NCBI GenBank assembly: GCA_023052935.1
Contig: CM041292.1
Coordinates: forward strand, 135,794,951 to 135,858,950
Reading direction: 5' to 3'
Origin: Piezodorus guildinii
Lineage: Eukaryota > Arthropoda > Insecta > Hemiptera > Pentatomidae
DNA length: 64,000 bases
Shown here: positions 34,430-45,289 of the stretch, one piece after another
Numbering within the stretch: position 1 is the stretch's first letter
How the letters are laid out: each line of letters starts with the position of its first letter
Program-made: the position numbers and the translations under genes
Notes under the pieces: generated by a model
Databases searched by the model: none
What the model was told of the DNA's origin: nothing
The model's input: only the letters and a program-made list of their open reading frames with translations

Positions 34430-37400
34430 ACTGACGCTTGAGCAAAAACAAAATACAATCTAATTAAACATGTCACTAGGCAGCTACCTAAACCATTCTA
34501 TATTTTAGGGGATATAAATGGACATCATCCACTTTGGGGTTCAAAATTTACCGAAACAAGGGGTAACCTCTTCGTAAAGTACTTAGAAATGCGAAACAAC
34601 GTTTCTTTGCTAAATGATGGAACCAAAATCCATATAAACTCAAGCAATATTACATTATCAGCCCCAGACCTCAGTCTTTGTGAACAAAGTCTTCTACCCA
34701 AAACAAATTGGATGATATTAGAGGAACTGTTTGAAAGCGATCACTTCCCGATAATTCTTGAAATTCTTGACAATGGACCTTTTGTTCAATATCATAGCCG
34801 ATGGAAATACTCTCTCGCCGAATGGGAAGTTTATCAGGAAAGAATTAAAGAAACACGTAATGAAATTGAAATCAATGAATCCTTAGATACAAATGTAAAG
34901 CTAGACTTTATAAACAAATCCATTATTGGAGCAGCAAGGGTTAGTATACCTCGACAAAACAGGGAGCACAGTAAAGTTAGAGTTCCATGGTGGAATTCCG
35001 ATTGTAACAGCGCAATCCAAGCAAAAAAGAAAGCTTTGAACAAATATAAAAAGACGAAACAGATGAAAGACTTAATAGAATTCAAAAAGTTACGGGCCAA
35101 TGCAAAAAAAAAAATTAAAAGCTGTAAAAAGGAGTGCTGGAAGGAGTTCGTAGGATCTTTAAGCACTTCCCGAGACAATACCTGGACTGAAGACCGAAAA
35201 AGGTTTCAAAATAGAGGCAATAGATATAGCTAATGAATTAGGCATATTTTTCCAGAAAGTGTCTGCAACCGAAAATCATGAAGACCAGCTTATAAGGCAT
35301 AAGACATTTATTGAATCTCACATTGTAAATATAACATATGATGACTCTGAAAAATATAATGATACGTTTACAATGGCCGAATTTAATCGCGCACTACAAA
35401 ACTGCAAAATTAAATCAAGCCCAGGTCCCGGTAAGATACCTTATGTTTTTCTCAAGAAACTTCCAATTGAGGGGAAAATATACTTATTAAACTTTTTTAA
35501 TTATGTCTGGACGGAAGGAGCTCTATCTAATTTATGGCGTAACTCAATAATTATTCCCATTCCTAAAACCAAAGATGCCGTAACACCTGATAAATTTCGA
35601 TCCATCTCGCTGACCTGTTGTACCTCCAAATTAATGGAAAAAATGGTCAATGAAAGACTGTTAAATGTTTTGACAAAAAACAAATCATTGCTAAAGAGCA
35701 ATGTGGTTTTGTTAAATACCGTTCGGCGATTGATCATTTGATTAAAGTCTAAACTCTTATCCGAGAAGCATTTTTGGCTATGGAGCACTTAGTTGCGGTA
35801 TTCTTTGACCTGGAGAACGCGTACGATAGGGTATGGAGAAGGTACGTAATAGACAAGCTAATAGAGTGGGGAATGAGGGGACGATTAGTCAGGTACATCA
35901 ATAATTTCTTAGGTAGAAGAACTTTTAGGGTCAAAATTTGTGAAAAGCTTTCAAGCACATACTTACAGGAAAATGGGATTCCCCAGGGATCTGTATTGAG
36001 TGTAACATTATTTTTTATAGCAATCAATAATATAGTCAGACATGTAGAAGGACCAGCAACCTGCACTCTGCTTACCGATGATTTTACTATACTTATTAAA
36101 AGTAAATCCATCGAATTCATAGAATGGAAATTGCAACCAATCTTGGCTGATTTAGAAATTTGGTCTGCCCTAACAGGTTTCAGCTTTTCAAGTTCTAAAA
36201 CAAAATGTCTCCACTTTTGTGACAAACGGAGGCGCAATAACCCAACACTTATTTTAAAAGAAAATGTTTTGCCCTTTGTAGAGAATATTAAGTTTCTAGG
36301 ACTGTGGATGAATAGAAAATTGAAGTGGACCAAGCACTTACAAATATTGAGAACAGAATGTTTGAAACTGATGAACATCTTAAAAATCATATCTGGCTTA
36401 AATTGGGGAGCTGATAGAAAAACTCTGTTCTTCATTTATAAAACGATAATCAGGAACAAAATTGATTTCGGGAGCGCAGTTTAACAGTTCTGCTTCGGAA
36501 TCAACACTTAAACTGTTGGACACCGTTCATAATACTGCGATAAGGCTTTGTACAGGTGCATTCAGGTCTTCGCCGGTTTGATAGCTTATATGCAGAAAGT
36601 GAAGAACCGAGTCTTGCCTTAAGAAGAGCTTACTTAACTCTTTCTTACGCAGCATCCATTTTGTCTAAAAAGAACCATCCCAACTACAAACTTCTTGTGG
36701 TATCATATATAAATGAAAATAATTATAAAATTATCATCAAAGGAAGAATTAGTGAGCTTTTGCTGGAATTAAACTTAAACGTAAATAATATTTTAAGTTT
36801 GAACGACTTTTCATTCGATCCATGGGATACGAATTTTATCCGAATTGACACCACCCTTACAAAAAGAGGAAAATCCTTTGAAGATCGCGTCTTTATGAAA
36901 ATCTATTTATTGGAATTGAAAGAGAAATATAATAATTTTTCTATATTATATACGGGTGAATCAAAAGTAAGTGATGAAGTTGGACGTGCTGTGGTAAGTG
37001 ATACAATTAATCTCAGGTTCATATTACCCCGAATGAGCAGCATATTTAGTGGGGAACTGTTTGCAATATATAAAGCCTTGGAGCTAGTCAAGACAATGAA
37101 TGACAACTACTTGCTCATAGTGACGGACTCATTAAATTCACTTAAAGCAATCGCTGATACAAAATGAAACAATTCCCTAGTAAGGGAAATAACAAATTGT
37201 ATTTGGCGATTGCAAGAAAATTTAAACAAAAAATTTGTACTTGCATGGGTCCCGTCACATTGCGGTATTGTGGGAAATGACGTAGCCGACAGAGAAGCAA
37301 ATAGGGCGAGGATGAATGAACCTGCGACTGAAAATGTGTACATAACCACAGCAGAAGAGTGGAAGAGGCATTGCAGGAAGGCCATTATTAACAAGTGGAA

Positions 37401-37735
37401 AACTGAATGGACTACTTCCAGTACTAAGCTGAAAGAGATAAAGTATCTCCTTGGACCAAATCATGCAGAAAAAGTAGAAATGAAGAGGTAGTATTAGCAA
37501 GGCTGAGGATAGGACATACAGCCTTTACACAAGGATATTTAATGAGAGTACTGGATCCGCCATTCTGTGATACATGTAACACAACACTGACCATAAAACA
37601 CATTGTAATATCAAGCACACTGTACACTGACAACAGAACAAGACATAACATACCTTCAAACTTAAAAGAAGCATTGAGAAATGATGAGGACATAATTTTA
37701 AGACTTTTTGAAAAAAAAAAAAAATAAGGTATCAG
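34430..37735 (+). pseudogene. I-clade non-LTR retrotransposon ORF2 (EN-RT-RNase H), decayed
   Basis: The reading frame shifts at about 35200, 35695, 36484 and 36560, with stops near 35749 and 37165. Domains stay in order. The endonuclease has ILGDINGHHPLWG at about 34500-34540 and SDHFPI near 34737. The RT has FFDLENAYDRVW (about 35802), GIPQGS (about 35977) and LTDDF at the usual YADD/FADD site (about 36071). The RNase H region has LYTGESK near 36947 where TDGS is expected, then SGELFAIYKAL, TDSLNSLKAI and WVPSHCGIVGNDVAD. A C-terminal PPFCDTC...H finger-like region follows (37557-37610). The element ends in an A-rich tail near 37710-37725. The first RNase H aspartate and the first RT-motif-C residues are lost as well as the frame, so it is dead. 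RNase H after RT is typical of the I group. Confidence 0.88.
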
Positions 37736-38035
37736 AACTTTTGAAGTAAAAATACATTAAAGTAAGGCTAATACAAAAAATTTATTTATAATCTTTAAAT
37801 TATAAACCAAACTTTTATTTTTTTTATTATTATTTTTTTTTTTTTTGAGTGGATCACTTCACTGAAACGTTCATTAGCCTTCAATTTACTAAATAGGCCT
37901 GTAATTATACGTTTCAGGTGCTACATTGATTTGTGTAATATATTTTTTGGACTATTTTTTGAACATATCAGACCAAAGAAACAAGTACGTCATTCTTGAT
38001 TTCAGGGAATAATAGTTCCATAACAAGCCGAATGA
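37736..38035. other. AT-rich spacer
   Basis: T-rich runs near 37817-37846 and a unique stretch with nothing recognised. Confidence 0.4.
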
Positions 38036-38240
38036 GTGGTCACCTGTGGTGTAGTAGCTATCACGACATCTTTCCATGTTGAAAGTCGCGGATTCAAGCA
38101 CGGGAAATTGCCATAGGATTTTATCAACCGAGTAAAGAATTCTTGGTTGTGTCGTCCTTCGGAGGGACGTAAAATAGTAGTCCCGTGCCTGTGCGATGTC
38201 GGGTAAAAGATCCTCATCCCAACTGATATATTTCCATTAT
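38036..38240 (+). mobile_element. tRNA-derived SINE, copy 5 (plus strand, 3'-truncated or diverged)
   Basis: The only plus-strand member. The A-box region is TGTGGTGTAGTAGCTATCAC and the B-box-like GGATTCAAGC lies near 38090-38099. The conserved body follows: GTCCTTCGGAGGGACGTAAA near 38154 and GCCTGTGCGATGTCGGGTAA near 38187. The last roughly 80 bp and the A-rich tail of other copies are not recognisable, so it is truncated or decayed at the 3' end. Confidence 0.85.
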
Positions 38241-38274
38241 TGCTTCAAGAGATCTATTATAATACTTACAGTAG

Positions 38275-39350
38275 ATAGATAGATACATAGATAAAAGTGT
38301 TTTATTAATAAGTTTTACATGTTTCTTTACAGTGTCTAGAGAACACAAAATACTGCCATGGATTTCCGTCTGCCAGGAAGTCGGTTTTTATATATATTTA
38401 TTAAAGAACTTACAATCAACAAAACATAAAAATAAGTAAGAATTATACACTGTTGTCGAAAGCTACTTGTTTCCTATATAGAATAAACAAAATATAAAAT
38501 ATAACTTATCTATGACAACTTATTATCTGTATATTGTAATTGTATTCTTTTGTTCAAAAATCTCTATAGCTTACAGCACATTTCATAAATCTATAGAATG
38601 AGTTCCAATAATTTTCATTTAAAATTTCCATTATTTTGTTTTCTGTCAAAATCCTCTCTCCAAAATACTTTTTCCTAAAATAATTAAATGTCGTACACTC
38701 ACCTAAAACATGAGTTATAGTTTCATCATCCTTACTGTTAAAAATTGAGCATGTGTAAACTATTTCCCTCAGCCATGGTTCACAATTTAAGGATATCATT
38801 TCGGTTCTTGTTTTAAAACCGTTCTTATTAACTCTATATTGTTTTTATCGTTTATGTAGCCTACACCATACTGTAGCTTCTATAGATTAGATGATGTTCG
38901 GCACCCATAACGGAGATTATTAGTTCGTTTTTAAAGTTTTCCTTAGCTACAGCTATTAAATTAACCACCTAACTCTTCCACCTCGCCACCGATACGAAAA
39001 CCCTAATAAATGGACTGTCTAAATCATCCGCTAGTTTTACCCATTCCTTTAGCCAACAACAAAGTTTTTTTTTCATCCCTTCAAGAGCTATAACTTTAGG
39101 TAAGCGCACATTACTATAGCTTAAAATTTTTATTTTATAATTTAAATGTAAATTTCTTGTAATTAACACAACAGATCCCTGGCCGTTTTAAGTATAACAT
39201 GTACTTAGGTGTCTTCTTTGGTAGGTTAAAAAGTTTTCCGAAAAATAATAAATGAATAGATTCCAATTGTAAGTAATTATGGTATCCCCAAAATTGCGCT
39301 CCATAGTACATTACAGATTCCATCAGCGCCTGAAATGCTTTATACTTGGC
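38275..39350 (-). mobile_element. Decayed non-LTR retrotransposon, post-RT region
   Basis: On the minus strand the fragment reads, in changing frames, SVMYYGAQFWGYHNYLQLES then FGKLFNLPKKTPKYMLYL (39135-39323), then LHLNYKIKILSYSNVRLPKV (38969-39169). A C-terminal finger-like segment, C-S-I...THVLGEC, lies at 38554-38799. The 3' end is marked by a short GATA-type tandem tail near 38273-38300, which is TATC on the minus strand. The middle part parallels the 258-aa fragment at 21.9-22.7 kb. RT catalytic motifs are missing and at least two frameshifts are present. Confidence 0.7.
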
Positions 39351-40159
39351 CGATATCAGAACATGTTTATTAATACGTTACTCCAGATAGTATTTATACT
39401 TAACTTGGCAGTCTGTCCTTTTTTTTTTTTTTTTTTTTCAAAAACATCCCTGCCTCAACCCTCTTTCTTTACTAAATCGCCAGAAATTCTTTAACAAACT
39501 TTTACTTACAGTATAATGATGTGAAAAACATTTCTTTGCTATCTGCAATGTATTTTATTTACAAGCGACTACAACGGAATATGAAAACTTCAACCTAACA
39601 TATAAGCGGAGCCAGTGATTTCTCACAAATAAAATAAGGTAAACTCAATGTCAATCATGTTTTTAGGTTGATCCTGTATTATTGCAATAATAACATTTTA
39701 GTTGATTAATAGTAATAACGTAAAATAACGAATCTGAGCGAGTTTAATTATTAATGTTAGTAACTCCTTAATACTAATAGAAATAACATGTCAAAATTAC
39801 GATCAGATTTAAAACGAAATGTGCTAAAATCACTTATGAATGATGTTAATGATAATAATGTTTATTTTGATTTACGTTGATGTTTCGTAGCCATAGATTT
39901 GGTATGTCATTATTAGACTGCTGAAATGATTTCACGTTAGCATGTATTAGAGCTTGGATTTTTCAGAATCTTATTACCTAAATAATTTATTTATTTCAAT
40001 TTTTAATTTTCATTGCTATTACTGCTATATTACTGCAAAATATTACTGACTTTAAAATACGTTCGTCCAAAATAATCTTAAGAGGTTTTATTGATTAAAT
40101 AAAATAATATATATTCGTTAAAATATCTCTTTTCTACATTATACTTTACTAGAATATGA
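39351..40159. other. AT-rich spacer
   Basis: A T tract at about 39419-39438; otherwise featureless AT-rich DNA. Confidence 0.45.
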
Positions 40160-40680
40160 TCGGAATAAAAAGCTAAAGGGACGGGAAACGAGAGGTAAGA
40201 TTAAAGAGGTAGTGAGCCATCAGAGGACGGTATTGTATGGTAAGGAAGCCGATCGCCCTTGGGGCTTTAATATTGCAGGGGCCTAGGATACTCGCACAAA
40301 TGTGGCCTTGGTTGTGATTTCTCCTTTTGAAGGAGGGGCCCATCTGGATGCTATTGCTCCCTTCGGGGAGTGCTTTGATGCAATCCTACGTGTCTCACCG
40401 GTATGCACCCCTCCGTGGGTTTAAATATTCAGCTCAGTTTTGTCACCTTTAGGAATATGTATCAGGTAATAAAATAATTAAGAAAAAAGGGAAAGGAATA
40501 ATGAAAGCCGTAATCGGCTTTATTTGATAAAGTCAGGTCATTCAGGTGCTATTGTGTCACGCAATAAAATTTCACATGCGACGGGAGTGTGTTTTTTTTC
40601 ACTAGAAAAAAAAAGTAATTTATTTCTAAGCCCTCATCGATATGAATGGCTTCCTGGTGTGATGCAGGTTTTGTTCAGCA
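40160..40680. other. GC-richer unique island
   Basis: A sharp-edged block with high GC (40160-40440) and no long open frame or transposon motif. Candidate conserved non-coding element. Confidence 0.35.
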
Positions 40681-40899
40681 AACTTTCGTCCCAGTAAAAT
40701 TTATAAAAAAGTACACTATTAATTATTATCCAGGTTTTAATTAAATGCACCTACCTAAATTTGGTGCACAAAAAAAAAGACTTTCAATTACCTCCATTGT
40801 TGAAATCAGTTTAAGAATTTTTAAATACAATAAGATATCAAAATAAATTGTTAACGAGCTAATTACAATAATTAGTCGCTATAAACATGAGTTTTATTA

Positions 40900-41580
40900 A
40901 ATAATCTATTATGTTATTATCTACAACAATCAGTTAGTTTTATCCGCTTTTCATCACCCTCAATTAACATATTTTTTATTACCTACTTATAATACTGTTC
41001 TTATGTTCAAAAACAAAAAAGTGTATCGAAAACATTTCTTTTTCAGTTTTTTCTTTTAGTTGGATAGCGAATTTGTTCACTTATATATTTACCCGTCTTT
41101 TATCAATGCTAACAAGGTTATATGGTTGTTCAAATTTACAAAATATGAGGTACTTTTAAGAAAGAAAATTTTAAATATTGGCTTTAAGCCCTGTCAGACT
41201 AGGAATGAAACCTATACGATATTAAAACCCACAAAATTTTAAATTGATATATCGAGGTTAATCAATTTTGTTGGGTCGGTTTTAAACAAAATCGTAAAAA
41301 GTTACAAAATGTATGCCCTTTCGGTCAGCTAATTTTTGTCAAAAATCCCAGGCGTATAGTTCTTAAATATGAAATTCCAGTTTTGTATGGCTTTTCGTTT
41401 TCGTGCTAGACTCGCCACATACACGGGCCTTTTTCCGCGACTGGTTATTTGTAATCAGAGGACTCTAAAACGTGTATTTCCGTTGAAAACTAGAATTCGG
41501 GAATTTTTACGACCGCTATACTTTCCTAAACTACATATTTCATATAAAGTAAGTCAAAGTAAAATTGAGATTAAAATCTT
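40900..41580 (-). repeat. E-family repeat, nearly full-length diverged copy (minus)
   Basis: Complement of the 13.5-kb reference in order. An AATCAGTTAGTTTTATC block is followed by CTTTTCATCACCCTC near 40929-40960, a GTTCTTATGTTCAAAAAC block near 40997, AAATATTGGCTTTAAGCCC near 41174, and AAAACGTGTATTTCCGTTGA near 41467. It ends in a decayed terminal motif near 41520-41570. ORFs inside are chance. Confidence 0.7.
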
Positions 41581-42328
41581 TGTATAACTGATAATAATAC
41601 ATAATAGATTAATTTAAATAAGCAAAGATATATAATTAAAAGATAATTAAATAGGAATGATACAGTTAATGTAATTTTTACCGTGTTAGATACGATACAA
41701 AATGTATTTATTAAAAGATCTTAACTATCCATGTATCATAACAGGTTAAGAATTTTGAATTCACGGTTGTTTCTGAAACACTTTAAAGCTTCAAAATTAA
41801 TAGATACCGAATAACAAGGAACTATTTCCACGCCGTTGATTGAACTCTCAACGGTCACCTAGAAAAAAATGTTAATGCATTTCAGAAGGAAACGCCTACT
41901 TTTGGAGGTTGAGAAGGTTTTTTGCTGCTGATGATTCATTGTGCCTATAATATAGATGAGGATAGGGGCAGTGGGTCGAAACGGAACGCCGGATGCTACG
42001 GTTCGACTGTGAGAAGGCGAGGACTCCTTAAGGCGAGACAGATGGGGTCGAGATTGAGGACGCACGAGTGGTCCTCCGCTGGAATTTGTCATTATTAAGT
42101 GGTCTCAGGTTTCAGGTAGCTCTGCAGCGATTTGTCAACTCTGGTGTCGCCGCTCTATATATCCAACCTCAGGATATCCCTCTCAGCTGTTCATTGCAGC
42201 TGAAGTGCAGTTCGTCAAGTTTCCGTTTCTTGGCTCATTTATTCTTTTACTGAGTTATTGGTTAGACTCTATTTATCTAATATTTAAATGAATGTTCAAA
42301 AAAAATAATAATAATAAAGACTATGGTA
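41581..42328. other. Spacer with a GC-richer unique island
   Basis: 41581-41890 is AT-rich. 41900-42260 is GC-richer and unique, with no recognised protein (ORFs 41859-42092 minus and 42068-42253 plus overlap). Candidate regulatory block. Confidence 0.3.
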
Positions 42329-43290
42329 TCTATACTAATATTATACAGCTGGAGAGTTTTTGTATTTTGTTTGTTTGTTTGAACGCGCTAATCTCAGAAA
42401 CTACTGGTTCAAATCGAAAAATTCTTTTTGTGTTGGATAGTCCATTTATCGAGGAATGCTATAGGCTATATAACATCACGCTGCGACCAATAGGACCGAA
42501 GAATCAGTGGAAAATGTGGGAAAAAACAGGGAAAATTGACCTCGAATCCCAACGATTCCAAATGATTTACCTTTTTATTTTAAAATAATTCAATTTCCCG
42601 TTAATTTATCTTTTGCCATAACAATTAATAAATCACATGGGCAAGCATTTAAACACGTAGGAATCGATTTACGTCAAGATCGGGTCGCAAAGAAAATCAG
42701 TATGTTCTTCTGCCACAAGAAAATAAAACCAAAAATATTATTTAAGCAAGAAATACTTTAAAATATTGGGTCGTCCGAAAAGTTGGTAGAGGTTTTTAAA
42801 ATAAAATTTACCTTCTGTTTTTTCTACTAAAATGAATCACGAGGCTAATGTTTATTTATATGCCTTTAATCCTCATGGAATTAACTATATTTACACACTG
42901 AATTCGTTTTTATGAAGGATCAGTAGAGTAGTTTATTGCAATCCAACATGAGTGACGATTCAGTTCATTTCCGAAATAATATACTGTTCTTTTTTAAAAG
43001 AGGGAATAACGTAGCCCAAACTGCAAGAAAGATTCGTTCCGAGTATGGCAGCGATTCAATTGCTGACAGCATGGTTCAGAAGTGGTTTTAGCGGTTTAGA
43101 GGGTCTTCAATTTGAAAGACCAACCCCATTTTTGTAGATTAAATAAACAAATTTTAAGCTGTCCAATTTTAATTGTAGTCCAAATTTTTCTACGAACTTT
43201 CCGGACAACCCAATATATTCTTTTAAAAACGTCTTAATAGCGATCATAATAACTGAAATTGACGCAGACGAAGTCGCGCGCAACAGCTAG
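42329..43290 (+). mobile_element. Helitron relic with RepHel C-terminal remnant
   Basis: The left end TCTATACTAATATTATA follows an A, and the right end finishes CTAG at 43290 before a T. These are the 5'-TC, CTRR-3' and A/T insertion-site hallmarks of Helitrons. A GC-rich stretch precedes the right terminus. Near 42585-42665 the plus strand encodes FAITINKSHGQAFKHVGIDL, the conserved end of the Helitron helicase. QYVLLPQENKTKNII follows in another frame, with the usual FSHGQLYVALSR-type segment between them deleted. The 5' part of the coding region is absent. A mariner relic is inserted at 42766-43213. The element is immobile. Confidence 0.88.
42766..43213 (+). mobile_element. Mariner relic with intact inverted repeats, nested in the Helitron
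   Basis: Termini TTGGGTCGTCCGAAAAGTT (42766-42784) and AACTTTCCGGACAACCCAA (43195-43213) are inverted repeats with one mismatch. Each is bordered by TA (42764-42765 and 43214-43215), the mariner target duplication. The plus strand retains the transposase N-terminus, beginning MSDDSVHFRNN near 42949. It continues through FKRGNNVAQTARKIRSEYGS to MVQKWF, a stop, then RFR. This is the first helix-turn-helix region of mariner transposases. The second helix-turn-helix and the D,D34D catalytic domain are missing. It is an internally deleted, MITE-like derivative. Confidence 0.92.
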
Positions 43291-43597
43291 TCTTTAAATA
43301 TAATCAAACTAGCGACCAGCCCTTTCTTCGCACGGTTTCAATTTAAATGTGGTGTCATTTATCTTTTAAAAAAATTTATTTGGACCAATTTAGGGTTTAT
43401 CACATTGGAATTATGAGTTCATTATTACGAAATTACATGTTATTATTTTTTTCTTATTAATTATTACTTTTTATATTACTTGATCGTCTATCAATAGCTA
43501 TATAAATAATTATACTCTAATATTGTTATTTGGAAATGATAAAACATTGTGTAATAATTTGCAGCGTTTGTTTTATTTTAACTTTAGATTCTTCTAC

Positions 43598-43945
43598 GGA
43601 GACGCCATTTTGGACGCCAAACAGGAATGAGGTTACTCTTTCTAGTGCCGCTTTATTTTGAATAAAACCATGTTTTAAAGTGCGTTCAAGTGCGTTTTAG
43701 TGTTCAAAAACGTTTTTCTAAAAGTTTGTTAACTTTTCCGGTAGTTTATAATAACTTATATTTGTCAAGCTTACGGAAAATCACATGAGACAGATACAGG
43801 TTACAAATTTTTGTTAATATTCTTTGAACTCAATTTATTTCTTAGTTTTACAGTTTAATGCAGTGTTTCCAATCACTAAATTACTAATTATTAGGCTCGT
43901 TTCGTTTTAGTAGAAGTGCTAATAAACAAAAATTCCACCCCATTG
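43598..43945 (+). promoter_or_regulatory. Jockey 5' UTR, presumed internal promoter
   Basis: The region lies between the element's 5' end and ORF1. Jockey elements carry an RNA polymerase II promoter starting transcription at +1; here +1 would be the GGAGACGCC at 43598. GACGCC occurs twice within 20 bp (43601, 43613), and a GTGCGTT pair lies near 43681 and 43691. No TATA box is apparent. Function is inferred from the family. Confidence 0.4.
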
Positions 43946-45289
43946 ATGGGGGAGCCGTCAGCGCCCGCGCTTTCGGTTAGTGAAATGGACACTCTTACTA
44001 ACAGTGAAGAAAATAATGCATGGGAGCTAGTGATAGGAAGAAAAAGGCCTCTCAATAGTGATAAAGACACACCACATCAAAAACGACCAAGTCAGGTTAT
44101 TCCTACGAGCAACAGCTTTGAAGTACTCTCACAAACTACTGAACCAACAAATTTCTCTGAACAAACGACAAACAAAAATGAAAAGGTACCACCTATTTTT
44201 ATCAACGGTGTTCAAAACTACTCACATTTTGTGTCATTTTTAGAAAAAGAAGCAGGCCATCAAAAGTTTAAAATAAAATCAACCCTGAAAGGTATAACTG
44301 TATACACAGACACCCCGACAACATACCGAAAACTTACTAGTGCACTAAGACAAAATGGAGCAGATTTTCACTCATATCAACTTTTAGAGGATCGTACCCC
44401 AAGAGTTGTGATCAAGGGTCTTCATCACACCATTGACAAAGAAATATTAAAAAACGAATTTAAGGAATTGGGATACGAAGTTACGAACGTAACAAATGTA
44501 ATTTCTCGATTTAAAACACCATTACCGATGTTCTTTGTGGACATCACAAAGTCATCATTTAACGAAAAAATATTTGAAATCGAGTATATTTATTACTCTC
44601 GAATAAAAATTGAAGAACCTCGAAAAAAGAGAACCATCCCTCAGTGCTTAAGGTGCCAGCAGTACGGCCACACAAGATCATACTGTAACCATCCACCGAG
44701 GTGTGTTAGATGTGGTCTTAATCATGTTAGCACTACCTGCACCAAGCCGAGAGACACCCCAGCTAAGTGTGCTAACTGTGGTGGAGAACACCCAGCAAAC
44801 TATAAGGGCTGTCAAACTTTAAGGGACCTTAGAAATGCCAGAAGACAGATCCAACGACCAACACACATTCAACCAGCGCAGATGCCTCCTCGCTCAGAAG
44901 ACTTCCCGACCCTCAGTCAGCCATCCCACTACCCTCCACCGCCGCAGCAACCTTCGCCCCTTCAGTATGCACCGCCTCCTCAGTACTCTTTACCTCTTCA
45001 GTATCCTCCAACTCCGCAAAATCATGTGCCAGCACAACCAGAAACCAGCTCTGGACCTCAGAAGCACCCTCTGCCAGCACAACCGAGATTTAGCTCTGGA
45101 CCTCATCAGCAACCAATACTGTCAGGTATGGGAAAAGGCATTACCCAGCAGGTACCTCCAACTGTAAGTAGTTCTTCCCAAATGGTAGACATAATCAGAG
45201 AACTTAATAATCTTATCCACCCCCTTTTCAGTATTCTCCAACATTTATCACAGATTTCACAAGTGTGGTGCACATCATATGGACCCTAG
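43946..45289 (+). CDS. Jockey-type ORF1, gag-like nucleic-acid-binding protein
   Basis: 447 residues from the first in-frame ATG; the open frame extends ten codons further upstream without an ATG. ORF1 proteins bind the element's RNA and form the ribonucleoprotein particle. The N-terminal 100 residues are polar and probably disordered. Residues about 95-225 form the gag-like domain preceding the knuckles. Three cysteine knuckles follow: CLRCQQYGHTRSYC, CVRCGLNHVSTTC and CANCGGEHPANYKGC (about residues 235-290), the CCHC type of Jockey ORF1. The C-terminal third is Pro/Gln-rich with short tandem repeats, including QYxPPPQYxLPLQY and a repeated SSGP block. The stop overlaps the ORF2 start (ATGGACCCTAG). 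No frameshift or premature stop is seen. Confidence 0.93.
   Translation: MGEPSAPALSVSEMDTLTNSEENNAWELVIGRKRPLNSDKDTPHQKRPSQVIPTSNSFEVLSQTTEPTNFSEQTTNKNEKVPPIFINGVQNYSHFVSFLEKEAGHQKFKIKSTLKGITVYTDTPTTYRKLTSALRQNGADFHSYQLLEDRTPRVVIKGLHHTIDKEILKNEFKELGYEVTNVTNVISRFKTPLPMFFVDITKSSFNEKIFEIEYIYYSRIKIEEPRKKRTIPQCLRCQQYGHTRSYCNHPPRCVRCGLNHVSTTCTKPRDTPAKCANCGGEHPANYKGCQTLRDLRNARRQIQRPTHIQPAQMPPRSEDFPTLSQPSHYPPPPQQPSPLQYAPPPQYSLPLQYPPTPQNHVPAQPETSSGPQKHPLPAQPRFSSGPHQQPILSGMGKGITQQVPPTVSSSSQMVDIIRELNNLIHPLFSILQHLSQISQVWCTSYGP

Noticed and set aside
35749..36435. 228-aa minus-strand ORF
   Set aside because: Antisense shadow of the I-clade RT relic, whose plus-strand motifs are clear.
44835..45167. 110-aa alternative plus-strand frame inside Jockey ORF1
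   Set aside because: Overlaps the Pro/Gln-rich, repetitive part of ORF1; no independent motif.
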